Source: Halomonas meridiana | GTDB lineage: Bacteria > Pseudomonadota > Gammaproteobacteria > Pseudomonadales > Halomonadaceae | NCBI RefSeq assembly: GCF_009846525.1 | Contig: NZ_CP024621.1 | Coordinates: forward strand, 496,001 to 560,000 | DNA: 64,000 bases | Reading direction: 5' to 3' | Shown here: piece by piece, positions 16,131 through 24,630 of the stretch | Layout of the letters: every line of letters begins with the position of its first letter | How positions within the stretch are numbered: the stretch's first letter is position 1 | Made by a program: the position numbers and the translations under genes | The notes under the pieces: model-generated | Told to the model about the DNA's origin: nothing | The model's input: the letters and a program-made list of their open reading frames with translations, nothing else | Databases searched by the model: none

Positions 16131-17927
16131 ATGACCCAGGTGTCACCCCTTTCTCAGCAGAGTAACCAGCCCCGCCTAGAGCCTCGTCCCCTGGACGAGG
16201 CTGTCTATTTGCGCGCGCAGTCAGAAGGGCTGAGCGAGCTTCAGGCAAGGCTTTTAGCGTCGCGGCTGCCCGGCTATACCGGGGAGCTTGCGCCGCTGGT
16301 GTCGCCCAGCCTGCGCTATCTCGTGCATCCTGAACAACTCGCCGATGGTCGCCGGGCTGCCGAGCGAATTGCCCAGGCAGTCGCTGAAGGCGAGTCCATT
16401 GGTATTCTGACCGACTACGATGTGGACGGCATCACCTCCCACGTGGTCATTCGGCGTACGCTGGTCGAGCTATTTGGCGTGCCGGAGCACAAGCTGCATA
16501 GTTTGATTGGCCATCGTATTCACGACGGCTACGGCATCAGCCTGCCGCTGGTGGAGCGGACGCTGAGCTTAAAGCCGCTGCCGACGCTGGTGATTACCGC
16601 CGACTGCGGCAGTTCTGACGAGCCGCGCATTGCGCGGCTGAAAGCAGCCGGTATCGATGTGGTGGTCAGCGATCACCATGCGCTGCCCCTGGAAGGCCCA
16701 CCGCCCTCGGCGTATGCCTGTGTGAACCCGACCCGCAGCGACTGCGACTACCCGGATAAAACCATTGCAGGTTGCATGGTGGCGTGGCTGCTGATGTCGC
16801 TCGCCCGCGGCGTACTGGTGGAGTGGGGAGCGTTGCCGGAGGCCACGCCGAAGCTCTCACCGTGGCTCTCCTATGTGGCGTTAGGCACCGTGGCGGACTG
16901 CGTCTCCCTCGGCGGAAGCCCCGCCAATCGGGCGGTGGTGAGCTACGGCTTAACGCTGATCAACCGCATGGACGCCGCCTGCTGGCGGGCCATGGCAGCG
17001 CGCTTAGGGGCTGACAGCGTGCCCTTCAACGCTGAAACCTTGGCGTTTCAGATGGGCCCGAGGATCAACGCCCGTTCGCGGCTAGATGACCCCTACGCGG
17101 CACTGCACTTTATGCTGGCAGAGAGCGACGGCGTCGCGAACCGGCAGCTTGAAGTGCTGGATCAGGATAACCAGTCCCGTAAGGCCATCGAAGCGGACAT
17201 GGCCGAGGAGGCGCGGGCGCTCGCCGCTCCCGCCTTAGAGGCCAACGAGCCTGCCGTTGTGGTGCTGTTGGAAGATGGCCACCCCGGTGTGCAGGGCATC
17301 GTCGCTTCAAGGCTGGTGCAGGCCTACGGACGCCCAGCCGTGGTGCTGACGCGGGCAGCGGCACCCAACATGCTCACCGGCTCTGGCCGCTCCATCGAGG
17401 GGCTGCACCTAAGAGATGCCCTGCAACGCACCTTCGAACTTGCGCCCGAGGCGCTGCCGCGCTTCGGCGGGCACAGTGGTGCCGCAGGCGTGGGCGTGCC
17501 ACGGGAGCAGCTAGCGGCCTTTAAAGCCGCGTTTTTGCAAGCGGTGGGCGAGCAACTTGGCGATACCCCGCTCTACCCGCGTCTGTGGACCGATGGCGAG
17601 CTCTCGACTGCCCAGCTCTCGTTAGCCACGCTTGAAGAGATCGAAGCCTTGGGTCCCTACGGGCGGGAATTCGACCCGCCGCTATTTGAAGGGCGCTTTA
17701 TTGTGGAAGCGCTGCGCCCAGTGGGGGCAGAAGGTTCGCACTTGATGATGGAGCTCTCCATGGGGGCCGTGACCAGCAAAGCGATCTGGTTTCGTGCGCT
17801 CACGCCGGGGGAGCTGCCCTCGTTTAGCGTGGGCGATACGCTGCACTGCGCTTACAAGCTCAATCGCAACCGCTGGCGCGGTCGCGAGTCACTGCAGCTG
17901 ATGGTGGAGCACGCTAGCCCCGTTTAA
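16131..17927 (+). CDS. recJ: Single-stranded-DNA-specific exonuclease RecJ (divergent)
   Basis: DHH-superfamily 5'-3' exonuclease for recombination and mismatch repair, 598 residues. Mn-binding motifs are visible as LTDYDVDGITS (I), ITADCGSSD (II) and VVSDHHALP (III, the DHH motif), then YVALGTVADCVSL. The DHHA1 domain has LTGSGRSIEGLHLRDAL and FGGHSGAAGVGV, and an OB-fold follows. Compared with the E. coli motifs, motif I reads DYDVDG instead of DFDADG, and the GPRLNAAGRLDD segment is GPRINARSRLDD. The catalytic Asp and His residues are kept. GAGGTGAT precedes ATG 16131, six bases after thrC. The locus matches the E. coli order xerD-dsbC-recJ..prfB. Confidence 0.88.
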   Translation: MTQVSPLSQQSNQPRLEPRPLDEAVYLRAQSEGLSELQARLLASRLPGYTGELAPLVSPSLRYLVHPEQLADGRRAAERIAQAVAEGESIGILTDYDVDGITSHVVIRRTLVELFGVPEHKLHSLIGHRIHDGYGISLPLVERTLSLKPLPTLVITADCGSSDEPRIARLKAAGIDVVVSDHHALPLEGPPPSAYACVNPTRSDCDYPDKTIAGCMVAWLLMSLARGVLVEWGALPEATPKLSPWLSYVALGTVADCVSLGGSPANRAVVSYGLTLINRMDAACWRAMAARLGADSVPFNAETLAFQMGPRINARSRLDDPYAALHFMLAESDGVANRQLEVLDQDNQSRKAIEADMAEEARALAAPALEANEPAVVVLLEDGHPGVQGIVASRLVQAYGRPAVVLTRAAAPNMLTGSGRSIEGLHLRDALQRTFELAPEALPRFGGHSGAAGVGVPREQLAAFKAAFLQAVGEQLGDTPLYPRLWTDGELSTAQLSLATLEEIEALGPYGREFDPPLFEGRFIVEALRPVGAEGSHLMMELSMGAVTSKAIWFRALTPGELPSFSVGDTLHCAYKLNRNRWRGRESLQLMVEHASPV

Positions 17928-17950
17928 TACTCTCCGCTATCCTCGCGTCC

Positions 17951-17979
17951 TTGGCCGCTTAAGCGGCCGCTCTAATAAT
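17951..17979 (+). promoter_or_regulatory. Candidate yitT promoter with an embedded 16-bp palindrome
   Basis: TTGGCC (17951-17956), 17 bases, then AATAAT (17974-17979) make a possible promoter. The perfect palindrome GGCCGCTTAAGCGGCC (17953-17968) overlaps the -35 end and the spacer, an operator-like position. It could instead be the stem of a recJ 3' hairpin, but no T tract follows. Confidence 0.4.
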
Positions 17980-17998
17980 CCCAAAAAAGGACGCACTC

Positions 17999-18616
17999 AT
18001 GCGCATGGAAGACCTGCCTAAAGACCCCCACAAGCCCTATGAAGACATCATGGCGATGCTGTTGGGGACGCTGTTTGTTGCTCTCGGAGTGACGTTCTAC
18101 ACTCACGCAGTGCTGCTTACCGGCAGCACCGCAGGGATGGCGCTACTGCTCAATTACCTGACCGGGTGGGGATTTGGCGTGTGGTTTTTTGCCATCAACC
18201 TGCCGTTTTACTATCTGGCGATCAAACGCATGGGGTGGAGCTTTACGCTGCGCACCTTTGTCGCCATCGGCTTGGTCTCGCTGTTCTCCGAGCTTACTCA
18301 GGGGTGGGTCGAATTTGCCAACATGCCGTCGCTCTACGCGGCGCTGATGGGCGGCGCATTGATGGGGATTGGCATGCTGATGCTGTTTCGCCACCGCACT
18401 AGCCTCGGCGGTATCAACATTCTCGCCCTCTACCTCCAGGACAAGCACGGCCTGCGGGCGGGCTATGTGCAGCTCGGCATCGATGGCGTGATTCTGCTTA
18501 TCGCCCTAACCCAGCTACCCCTAGACCGCGTAGGCTACTCGGTACTCGGCGCACTGATGCTCAACCTGATTATCGCCCTAAACCATAAGCCGGGACGTTA
18601 CATAGGGGTTAGCTAG
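17999..18616 (+). CDS. YitT family membrane protein
   Basis: Inner-membrane protein of 205 residues with five to six hydrophobic segments (MLLGTLFVALGVTFYTHAVL; FGVWFFAINLPFYYLA; LMGGALMGIGMLMLF). The segment LLTGSTAGMALLLNYLTGW and the late TSLGGINILALYLQ fit the YitT_membrane (DUF161) family, whose substrate is unknown. AAGGA lies seven bases before ATG 17999; a second ATG two codons later is less well spaced. It converges on the copA operon. First gene of the segment that separates recJ from prfB here. Confidence 0.85.
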   Translation: MRMEDLPKDPHKPYEDIMAMLLGTLFVALGVTFYTHAVLLTGSTAGMALLLNYLTGWGFGVWFFAINLPFYYLAIKRMGWSFTLRTFVAIGLVSLFSELTQGWVEFANMPSLYAALMGGALMGIGMLMLFRHRTSLGGINILALYLQDKHGLRAGYVQLGIDGVILLIALTQLPLDRVGYSVLGALMLNLIIALNHKPGRYIGVS

Positions 18617-18623
18617 GCAGTTG

Positions 18624-18695
18624 CTAGTTAAGCCAAAACCACCAGACGACCAAGCCAATGACGGCGATACCCGCAAGGTTGATCAGTAAACTCAT
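18624..18695 (-). CDS. 23-residue single-TM peptide coupled to copA
   Basis: A small ORF too short for ordinary gene calling. It starts at ATG 18695, overlapping the copA stop as ATGA, with GGAGG five bases upstream inside the copA end. It encodes [20 protein letters not shown] followed by WLN and TAG. The whole peptide is one membrane helix ending in an aromatic WWFW belt. From memory it resembles the membrane anchor of small cupredoxin-type proteins found beside copA in other gammaproteobacteria, which would make it a truncated remnant; alternatively it is a functional micro-membrane protein of the copper pump. The ribosome site and overlap argue that it is translated. Confidence 0.6.
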   Translation of the reverse strand: MSLLINLAGIAVIGLVVWWFWLN

Positions 18696-21205
18696 ACGGC
18701 CTCCTGTTGGCTGGGCTTCCATAACCGCAGGCGGTTGGCGTTGCTGACCACGGTGATCGAAGAGAGTGACATGGCAGCGCCTGCGATAATGGGAGAGAGC
18801 AACATGTCAGTCATGGGGTAGAGCACGCCAGCGGCAATCGGGATGCACAGCACGTTATAGCCAAACGCGCCGATCAGGTTCTGTTTGATGTTAGAGAGCG
18901 TGGCACGGCTCAGTTCAATCGCCGTGGCCACGCCGTGCAGCGAGCCGCGCATCAGCGTAATACCGGCGCTCTCCATGGCGATATCGGTACCCTGGCCAAT
19001 GGCAAAACCCACGTTGGCCCGGGCCAGCGCGGGGGCGTCGTTAATACCGTCGCCCACCATGCCGACCACTTCGCCTGCCGCTTGGCGGCGCTCAATCTCG
19101 GCGTGCTTGTCGTCGGGCGTCATGCCTGCCTTGAACTCGCTAATGCCTACCTCGCGGGCCACCGCAGCAGCGGTATGCTCGTTATCGCCCGTCAACATCA
19201 CCACGGTTAACCCATCATCCTGCAAGCGCTTCACGGCGGCAGCGGCATCTTTGCGCAGCGGGTCGCTAACGCCGAAGAGGGCGGCCAGCTTGCCATTCAC
19301 CGCTAAATAGACCAGCGAGCGCGCCTTGGCTTCCAGCTGGCGAATGTGCTCGTTTGCTGGGGAAAGGTCGACGCCAGATGCTTCCAATAAGCGCGCATTG
19401 CCCAGCAGCAGCGTGTCATTAGCTTGGCTGGTGCCTTTCACACCGCCGCCGGTCACGCTATCAAAGCTAGCCAGCCTATCGGCGCGGGCATCATGCTCTT
19501 CGGCGTAGGCCGTCAGCGCTTTGGCAAGGGGGTGCTCGGAGCGGCTCTCTAGGGCGGCCACCCAGGCCAGCACTTGGGCGCTATCATCGTGCAGCACCGT
19601 TGCCTCGGTGACGCGCGGTTTGCCTTCGGTCAGTGTTCCCGTTTTATCGACGACCAGCGTGGTCAGGCGGCTCGCGGTTTGCAGCGCTTCGCCGCTACGC
19701 ACCAGCACGCCATGCTCGGCGGCTTTGCCCACGCCAATCATGGTAGAGATCGGGGTGGCCAAGCCCAGCGCGCAGGGGCAGGCGATAATCAGCACGGTGG
19801 TCGCGGTCACCAGCATGTGAATGACCACCGGAGCAGGCCCCAAGTTGTACCAGGCCAGCGCCGTCAGCACTGCTATGATCATCACGGCGGGCACGAACAC
19901 GCCGGAGATTTTATCGGCCAGCTCGCCAATCGGCGGGCGGGAGTTTTGTGCGCTGGCCACCTGCTCGGTGATACGTCCCAGGCGGGTATCGCGGCCAATG
20001 CGGGTGGCGCGGTACACCAGGCTGCCGTTGCCATTCACCGTGCCCGCGCTCACCTCGTCATCCGCTGTTTTGTGCACCGGCACGGGTTCGCCGGTGAGCA
20101 TCGACTCATCGATATAGCTCTGGCCGTCGAGCACTACGCCATCCACCGGCAGCCGCTCACCGGGGCGCACGCGAATATGATCATCCAGCGCTACGTCGTC
20201 TACCGCAATCTCTTGCTCCACACCGTTACGAATGACCCGTGCCGTTTTTTCCTGTAAGTCGAGCAGGCGTTTCAGCGCGCTGCTGGTGCGGCCTCGGGCG
20301 CGTAGCTCCATAGCGTTGCCCAGCAGAATAAGCCCGACCACCATGGCCGACGCTTCAAAATATATGCCCTGAGCCACCTCCGGCAGCCAGGGGGCGAAGA
20401 GCACCACCATCATCGAGTAGAGCCAGGCGGTGCCGGTGCCCATCGCCACTAGGGTGTCCATGTTGGCTTGATGATGCTTGAGCTGTTTCCAGGCGTTGGT
20501 GAAAAAGTGCCGCCCGGGAAAGGCCAAAATAGCGAGCGTCAGCAGGCCAATCACCAGCCAGTACAGGCGGCCAACGCCCATGGGGTGTGGGTGATAGACG
20601 AACATGCTCAGCATCAGTGGAATCGCGAGGGAGAGTGACAGCACGCTGCCCTTGAGGCGCTGGCGATAGGTAACGGCCTCTTGCGCCTCGCGAGTACGCT
20701 CGGCTTCGCGCATATCCACAATCGGCTCGGCGCGATAGCCCGCCTCGGCAACGGCGGCCATTAGCGCTTCCTGAGTAGCGCTGCCGGTGACGTGTGCGGT
20801 GTGGGTGCCAAAATTCACCGAGGCGCTGTTTACACCGTGCGTGTTGGCCAGTGCTTTTTCGACGCTTTTGACACAGCCCGCGCAGGTCATGCCGCTAATC
20901 AGCAGGCGCAGTTGGGGTGCATCCGCGTTGGCGCTCTGCGATTCAGCGAGTTCAGGCGCGTCGGGATGTAGTGCGTCACTCGCGTCGTCGCTGGGTGGAT
21001 AGCCTGCTTCTTTGAGTGCACTATCCAGCGCCTGATCATCGAGGGAGCTGGTCACTTCCAGGCGCTTTTCGGCAGGGAATCCATCCACCTGGGCGGCCGG
21101 GTCCTGGGCTTGAATGGCCTCACGCATGCGCTTGACGCAGCCCTGACAGCTCATGCACGGAACGGTGCGTATCAGCATCACGGTTTGCTCGGTGTCGCGC
21201 TGCAT
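18692..21205 (-). CDS. copA: Copper-exporting P1B-type ATPase CopA
   Basis: Cu(I) efflux ATPase of the inner membrane, 837 residues. Two N-terminal HMA domains carry CxxC (Cys20/Cys23 and GMTCAGC at 106-111). TGEP is at 371-374, the membrane CPC motif at 476-478, DKTGT at 520-524 and the SEHP motif later. The P1B-1 copper signatures YN (FGYN) and MSLSS..VxxNxxRL ([16 protein letters not shown]) are both present, supporting copper over zinc. ATG 21205 is chosen for GAGGAGG upstream, overlapping the regulator gene by 28 bases. ATG 21178 (TGATG with the regulator stop) would drop nine residues. Transcribed after the MerR-type gene from the operator at 21661-21692. Confidence 0.95.
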   Translation of the reverse strand: MQRDTEQTVMLIRTVPCMSCQGCVKRMREAIQAQDPAAQVDGFPAEKRLEVTSSLDDQALDSALKEAGYPPSDDASDALHPDAPELAESQSANADAPQLRLLISGMTCAGCVKSVEKALANTHGVNSASVNFGTHTAHVTGSATQEALMAAVAEAGYRAEPIVDMREAERTREAQEAVTYRQRLKGSVLSLSLAIPLMLSMFVYHPHPMGVGRLYWLVIGLLTLAILAFPGRHFFTNAWKQLKHHQANMDTLVAMGTGTAWLYSMMVVLFAPWLPEVAQGIYFEASAMVVGLILLGNAMELRARGRTSSALKRLLDLQEKTARVIRNGVEQEIAVDDVALDDHIRVRPGERLPVDGVVLDGQSYIDESMLTGEPVPVHKTADDEVSAGTVNGNGSLVYRATRIGRDTRLGRITEQVASAQNSRPPIGELADKISGVFVPAVMIIAVLTALAWYNLGPAPVVIHMLVTATTVLIIACPCALGLATPISTMIGVGKAAEHGVLVRSGEALQTASRLTTLVVDKTGTLTEGKPRVTEATVLHDDSAQVLAWVAALESRSEHPLAKALTAYAEEHDARADRLASFDSVTGGGVKGTSQANDTLLLGNARLLEASGVDLSPANEHIRQLEAKARSLVYLAVNGKLAALFGVSDPLRKDAAAAVKRLQDDGLTVVMLTGDNEHTAAAVAREVGISEFKAGMTPDDKHAEIERRQAAGEVVGMVGDGINDAPALARANVGFAIGQGTDIAMESAGITLMRGSLHGVATAIELSRATLSNIKQNLIGAFGYNVLCIPIAAGVLYPMTDMLLSPIIAGAAMSLSSITVVSNANRLRLWKPSQQEAV

Positions 21206-21630
21206 GGGGCCTCCTCAGGAAAACTTTCGATCAAACGGCACAGGCTGTGACCATCGGGGGTGCCGTCGGGCATGTCTTGCCAACTGTCGAGCGCTTGCTC
21301 CATTCGCTGGGCGAGCGCTTCGAGTTCGGCGATGCGTGCGCGTATTTGCGGCAGCCGATGAGCGAGCAGATCACGCACTAGCGGGCAGGGGGAGTCGCCT
21401 TGATCGGCATGAGCCAGAATGTCGCGAATTTCCGCGACGCTGAATCCCAGTTTTCGCGCCCGCTGAATAAAGTGCAGCCGCTCCAGGTCGTTATTAGAAA
21501 AGAGCTGGTAGCCGTTTTCAGGGTGCCTACGAGGGGAGAGCAGGCCTTCGCGTGTGTAGTGGCGAACCGTCTCTGGCGTCACGTGAGCACGCTTGGCTAG
21601 CTCCCCCACTTTTAAATCGCTCAATGACAT
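21178..21630 (-). CDS. MerR-family metal-responsive regulator of the copA operon
   Basis: A 150-residue MerR activator. The winged HTH is [20 protein letters not shown], continuing REGLLSPRR, then the long dimerisation helix. Possible metal ligands are Cys82 (SPCPLV), and His128/Cys131 (GHSLCRL), with Cys143 near the end. The C-P-G-x(5)-D-C loop typical of CueR is absent, and the pattern is closer to CadR/PbrR/ZntR-like proteins, so copper specificity is inferred only from the neighbour. ATG 21630 has GGGGA six bases upstream; TTG 21636 is less likely. The gene overlaps copA and is the first gene of the unit. Confidence 0.88.
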   Translation of the reverse strand: MSLSDLKVGELAKRAHVTPETVRHYTREGLLSPRRHPENGYQLFSNNDLERLHFIQRARKLGFSVAEIRDILAHADQGDSPCPLVRDLLAHRLPQIRARIAELEALAQRMEQALDSWQDMPDGTPDGHSLCRLIESFPEEAPCSATPSKP

Positions 21631-21660
21631 GCCCAATCCCCGTGTAATTGACGTTCTGTG

Positions 21661-21692
21661 AGTGTAAAACCCTTGGGTAACCCATAGGTCAA
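21661..21692 (-). promoter_or_regulatory. MerR-type promoter-operator of the regulator-copA operon
   Basis: Read on the minus strand: -35 TTGACC (21692-21687), a 20-base spacer, and -10 TACACT (21666-21661). The over-long spacer holds a dyad at 21689-21669 with 9-base arms ACCTATGGG and CCCAAGGGT around TTA, matching at 7 of 9 positions. Long 19-20 bp spacers with a central dyad are the hallmark of MerR-regulated promoters, and ACC..GGT ends match CueR-type sites. It lies 31 bases upstream of the regulator start, implying autoregulated induction of both genes. Confidence 0.8.
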
Positions 21693-21732
21693 GCGTTACC
21701 GTTACCTCAGTCGAAAGGACTAAAACACTGAT

Positions 21733-21761
21733 TTAAAACGGTCGTGCGACTAATGTATAAG
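21733..21761 (+). promoter_or_regulatory. Candidate fadL promoter
   Basis: TTAAAA (21733-21738), 17 bases, TATAAG (21756-21761). The spacer contains the palindrome GTCGTGCGAC (21741-21750). The region 21762-21884 is AT-rich and shows no further element. No confident FadR or PsrA site was found. Confidence 0.35.
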
Positions 21762-21884
21762 TAAAAAACAAAATAAAACGCTCGTTTGCCCTTGAACCAA
21801 ACCCGACATTGGGCGAAAACTGAGATGTAGGAACAACGCGGGTGGATGGCAGAGTCCGCCGGATCATCGGGAGAGAGGCCCACA

Positions 21885-23237
21885 ATGCATAATAACTTCA
21901 AAAAACTAACCCTAGTGGCCGCGGTAGCAGCAGTAGCTTTTGCTAGCCAAGCCAACGCAGGCGGATATCAAATCAACGAGCAAAGCGTCAGCGGCCAGGG
22001 CTACGGCCATGCAGGACGCAGCTCCAACGTTCATGATGCCACGATCGTGTACGGTAACCCGGCGGGTATGTCGTTCCTCGACCGCGCTCAGATTACAGCG
22101 GGTGGTACTTTCCTAAGCGTCGATACGGATATTAGTAATGTCTCGGCCAACCGTACGTTGGATGTCGGGGTTGCTCAAGGCGGTGCCCCGGTAGGGACTC
22201 AGGTGCCCATCGGTGCGATTCCGGGCACGAATGATGGCGATATGGTGCCGGGTACTTTAGTGCCTTTCGCGTTCTATGCTCACCCAGTCAATGAACAACT
22301 GGCGTTTGGTTTTGGCGTTTACGCCCCGTTCGGTTCTAAAACCGAGTACGAAGATACCTTCCAAGGCCGCTACTTTGGCGACTACACCGAGCTTCGTGTA
22401 GTGAGTGCGCAGCCGACCGTCTCTTACCGCTTTAACGATCAGTGGTCGGCCGGTATCGGCATCACGTACAACCAGGTAGAAGGCGAGCTGCGTCGTCAAT
22501 TGCCTACCAGCGCCGCTTTCAATGCCGCCGAAGATATAGATTCGCGGGTGGAGGGTGACGACGATGGATGGGGTTATAACCTGGGGGTGATTTATCAGCC
22601 AGTGCCCGAAACCACGCTGGGTTTGACCTATCGCTCAGCCGTGGATTACGAGCTGGAAGGCACCTTCCAAGCCACGGATCCGTTGGGTAACGTAGTGCGT
22701 GCGGATACCGCTAATCTGGATCTGACTACGCCTGAAACGGTCAACTTCTCGTTGACCCAGCAGATGACGGATCGCCTGAAGCTGATGTTTGGGGCTTCCT
22801 GGGTGCGCTGGAGTCAGTTCGAGGAAATATCGATTCTGGGCAGCCAGGGTAATGAAATTACCAACGAGCAGCAGAACTATTCGAACGCTTGGGCCTTTGC
22901 GACGGGCGGCGAGTACCAGCTTACGCCGAGTCTTGCGCTGCGCGCGGGTGTGACGCTCGACTTCACACCCACCAATGACCAAGACCGTAGCGTACGTATC
23001 CCGTCCGACGAGCGCCGTATCTTCTCTATCGGGGCGGGTTGGAGCCCCACACCCGACCTGACGTTGGACTTCGCTTACTCCTACCTCACCGAGCGCAGCA
23101 CCTTTGTTGAGCAAGACCGCCAAGATTTGCTTGCCAGTGCCCAAACCGGTGGTGTCCCCGTTGGCGGTGCCACTTACTCTGCGGACTACAAAAACGAAGC
23201 CCATGGCTTCGGTGCCCAGCTGACCTATCGGTTCTGA
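21885..23237 (+). CDS. FadL/OmpP1/TodX family outer-membrane transport protein
   Basis: Outer-membrane beta-barrel for long-chain fatty acids or other hydrophobic compounds, 450 residues. A signal peptide (FKKLTLVAAVAAVAFASQANA) is cut before GGYQINEQSVSGQGYGHAGRS, the conserved FadL hatch N-terminus, followed by NPAGMSFL. The C-terminus ends AHGFGAQLTYRF with the terminal Phe used for barrel assembly by BamA. ATG 21885 is chosen because the signal peptide begins there and GAGAGG lies upstream; the open frame extends 13 codons further. Single-gene unit between divergent copper genes and a terminator. Confidence 0.9.
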   Translation: MHNNFKKLTLVAAVAAVAFASQANAGGYQINEQSVSGQGYGHAGRSSNVHDATIVYGNPAGMSFLDRAQITAGGTFLSVDTDISNVSANRTLDVGVAQGGAPVGTQVPIGAIPGTNDGDMVPGTLVPFAFYAHPVNEQLAFGFGVYAPFGSKTEYEDTFQGRYFGDYTELRVVSAQPTVSYRFNDQWSAGIGITYNQVEGELRRQLPTSAAFNAAEDIDSRVEGDDDGWGYNLGVIYQPVPETTLGLTYRSAVDYELEGTFQATDPLGNVVRADTANLDLTTPETVNFSLTQQMTDRLKLMFGASWVRWSQFEEISILGSQGNEITNEQQNYSNAWAFATGGEYQLTPSLALRAGVTLDFTPTNDQDRSVRIPSDERRIFSIGAGWSPTPDLTLDFAYSYLTERSTFVEQDRQDLLASAQTGGVPVGGATYSADYKNEAHGFGAQLTYRF

Positions 23238-23276
23238 TCGGCTGCTCGCGCTTACTGATCGATCTGCGACACACTG

Positions 23277-23299
23277 ACCCGGCTTCGGCCGGGTTTTTT
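23277..23299 (+). terminator. Rho-independent terminator of fadL
   Basis: ACCCGGC-TTCG-GCCGGGT, a perfect 7-bp stem with a UUCG tetraloop, followed by TTTTTT. The remaining gap up to prfB (23300-23497) has no clear promoter or gene. Confidence 0.9.
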
Positions 23300-23497
23300 A
23301 CGTGAGGAACGAAGGGCTGGGTGGATGCGGTGAGCGCTGGGTTTCGTTACAATGCGAGCCAGAATATCGCCGCTGGGGTAGCTCGCGCAGGTGTCTCCGC
23401 CTAACCGTGAGCCGCTCCAGCGGCGCCTGTCTCTTTTATGCTGTGTTGAATACGGCCGTGAGACATCACCCATTACTGACCAAGGCTAGAGCGATCC

Positions 23498-24596
23498 ATG
23501 TTGGAAACCAACCCGATTCATCACCAGATCAAGGACCTGTCTGAGCGGACAGACGTTCTTAGGGGGTATCTTTGACTATGCCGAGCGTAAAGATCGGCTA
23601 GAAGAAGTTTCCCGCGAACTCGAAGACCCCAACGTCTGGAACGACCCAGACTACGCCCAAAAGCTGGGCAAAGAGCGCGCCTCCCTCGAAGCCATCGTGG
23701 CGACCATCGACGAGCTGGACCAGGGCTTGGCGGATAGCCGCGACCTGCTGGAACTCGCCGAGATGGAAGAGGATGAAGGCACCGTCGAGGAAGTGCGTAA
23801 AGAGCTCAACGGCTTGCAGGGCGCGCTGGAAAAGCTCGAGTTTCGCCGCATGTTCTCGGGAGAGATGGACGAGAACAACGCCTATCTGGATATTCAATCG
23901 GGTTCCGGGGGCACCGAGGCGCAGGATTGGGCCAACATTCTGCTGCGCATGTACCTGCGCTGGGCCGAAAGCCACGGCTTCAAAACCGAGATCATCGAGA
24001 TTTCGGCGGGGGAAGTGGCAGGTATCAAGTCGGCGTCCATCCATATTCAGGGCGATCATGCGTTTGGGTGGCTGCGCACGGAAACCGGCGTTCACCGCTT
24101 GGTGCGCAAAAGTCCGTTCGATTCCGGCGGCCGCCGTCACACCTCGTTTGCATCGGTGTTCTTGTCGCCGGAAATCGACGATAGCTTCGAGGTCGAGATC
24201 AACCCATCCGACTTGCGTGTTGATACCTACCGCTCCAGCGGTGCCGGGGGGCAGCACGTCAACACCACGGATTCCGCCGTGCGGATTACCCACGAGCCGA
24301 CCGGCATTGTGGTGGCGTGCCAGAGCCAGCGTAGCCAGCATGCCAACCGCGACTTTGCTATGAAGCAGTTGAAGGCGAAGCTGTGGGAACACGAAATGCA
24401 AAAGCGCAATGCGGCCAAGCAGGAGGCGGAAGACTCCAAAGCCGATATCGGTTGGGGCAGCCAAATTCGCTCTTACGTGCTGGATGATCAGCGCATTAAA
24501 GACCTGCGCACCGGCGTTCAGTCCAGCAACTGCGACAAAGTGCTCGACGGCGATTTAGACCAGTTTATCGTCGCCAGCCTGAAGCAGGGTTTGTAA
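23498..24596 (+). CDS. prfB: Peptide chain release factor 2 (programmed +1 frameshift)
   Basis: RF2 recognises UGA and UAA stops. The gene is split: zero frame 23498-23572 (25 codons), in-frame TGA 23573-23575, and the main frame from GAC 23574 to 24596. Joined, it gives 365 residues, the E. coli length. SPFDSGGRR holds the SPF stop-recognition tripeptide, and [16 protein letters not shown] holds the GGQ peptidyl-hydrolase motif. The recoding site is intact, so frameshifting autoregulates RF2 level. Lies directly before lysS, as in E. coli. A simple gene call would start at the internal ATG 23697 and lose the N-terminal domain. Confidence 0.97.
23561..23576 (+). promoter_or_regulatory. prfB +1 recoding site
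   Basis: AGG GGG TAT CTT TGA C: an internal Shine-Dalgarno (AGGGGG), three bases, then the slippery CTT followed by TGA C. This is the canonical RF2 frameshift cassette; slow RF2 decoding of UGA-C favours +1 slippage of tRNA-Leu. Confidence 0.97.
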
Positions 24597-24630
24597 TCTT
24601 TTTAGCGTTCGAACATGAATAGGGTGCCCG

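Noticed and set aside
21721..21790. A FadR or PsrA binding site before fadL
   Set aside because: The half-sites do not match the consensus sequences as I know them; only the GTCGTGCGAC palindrome is reported.
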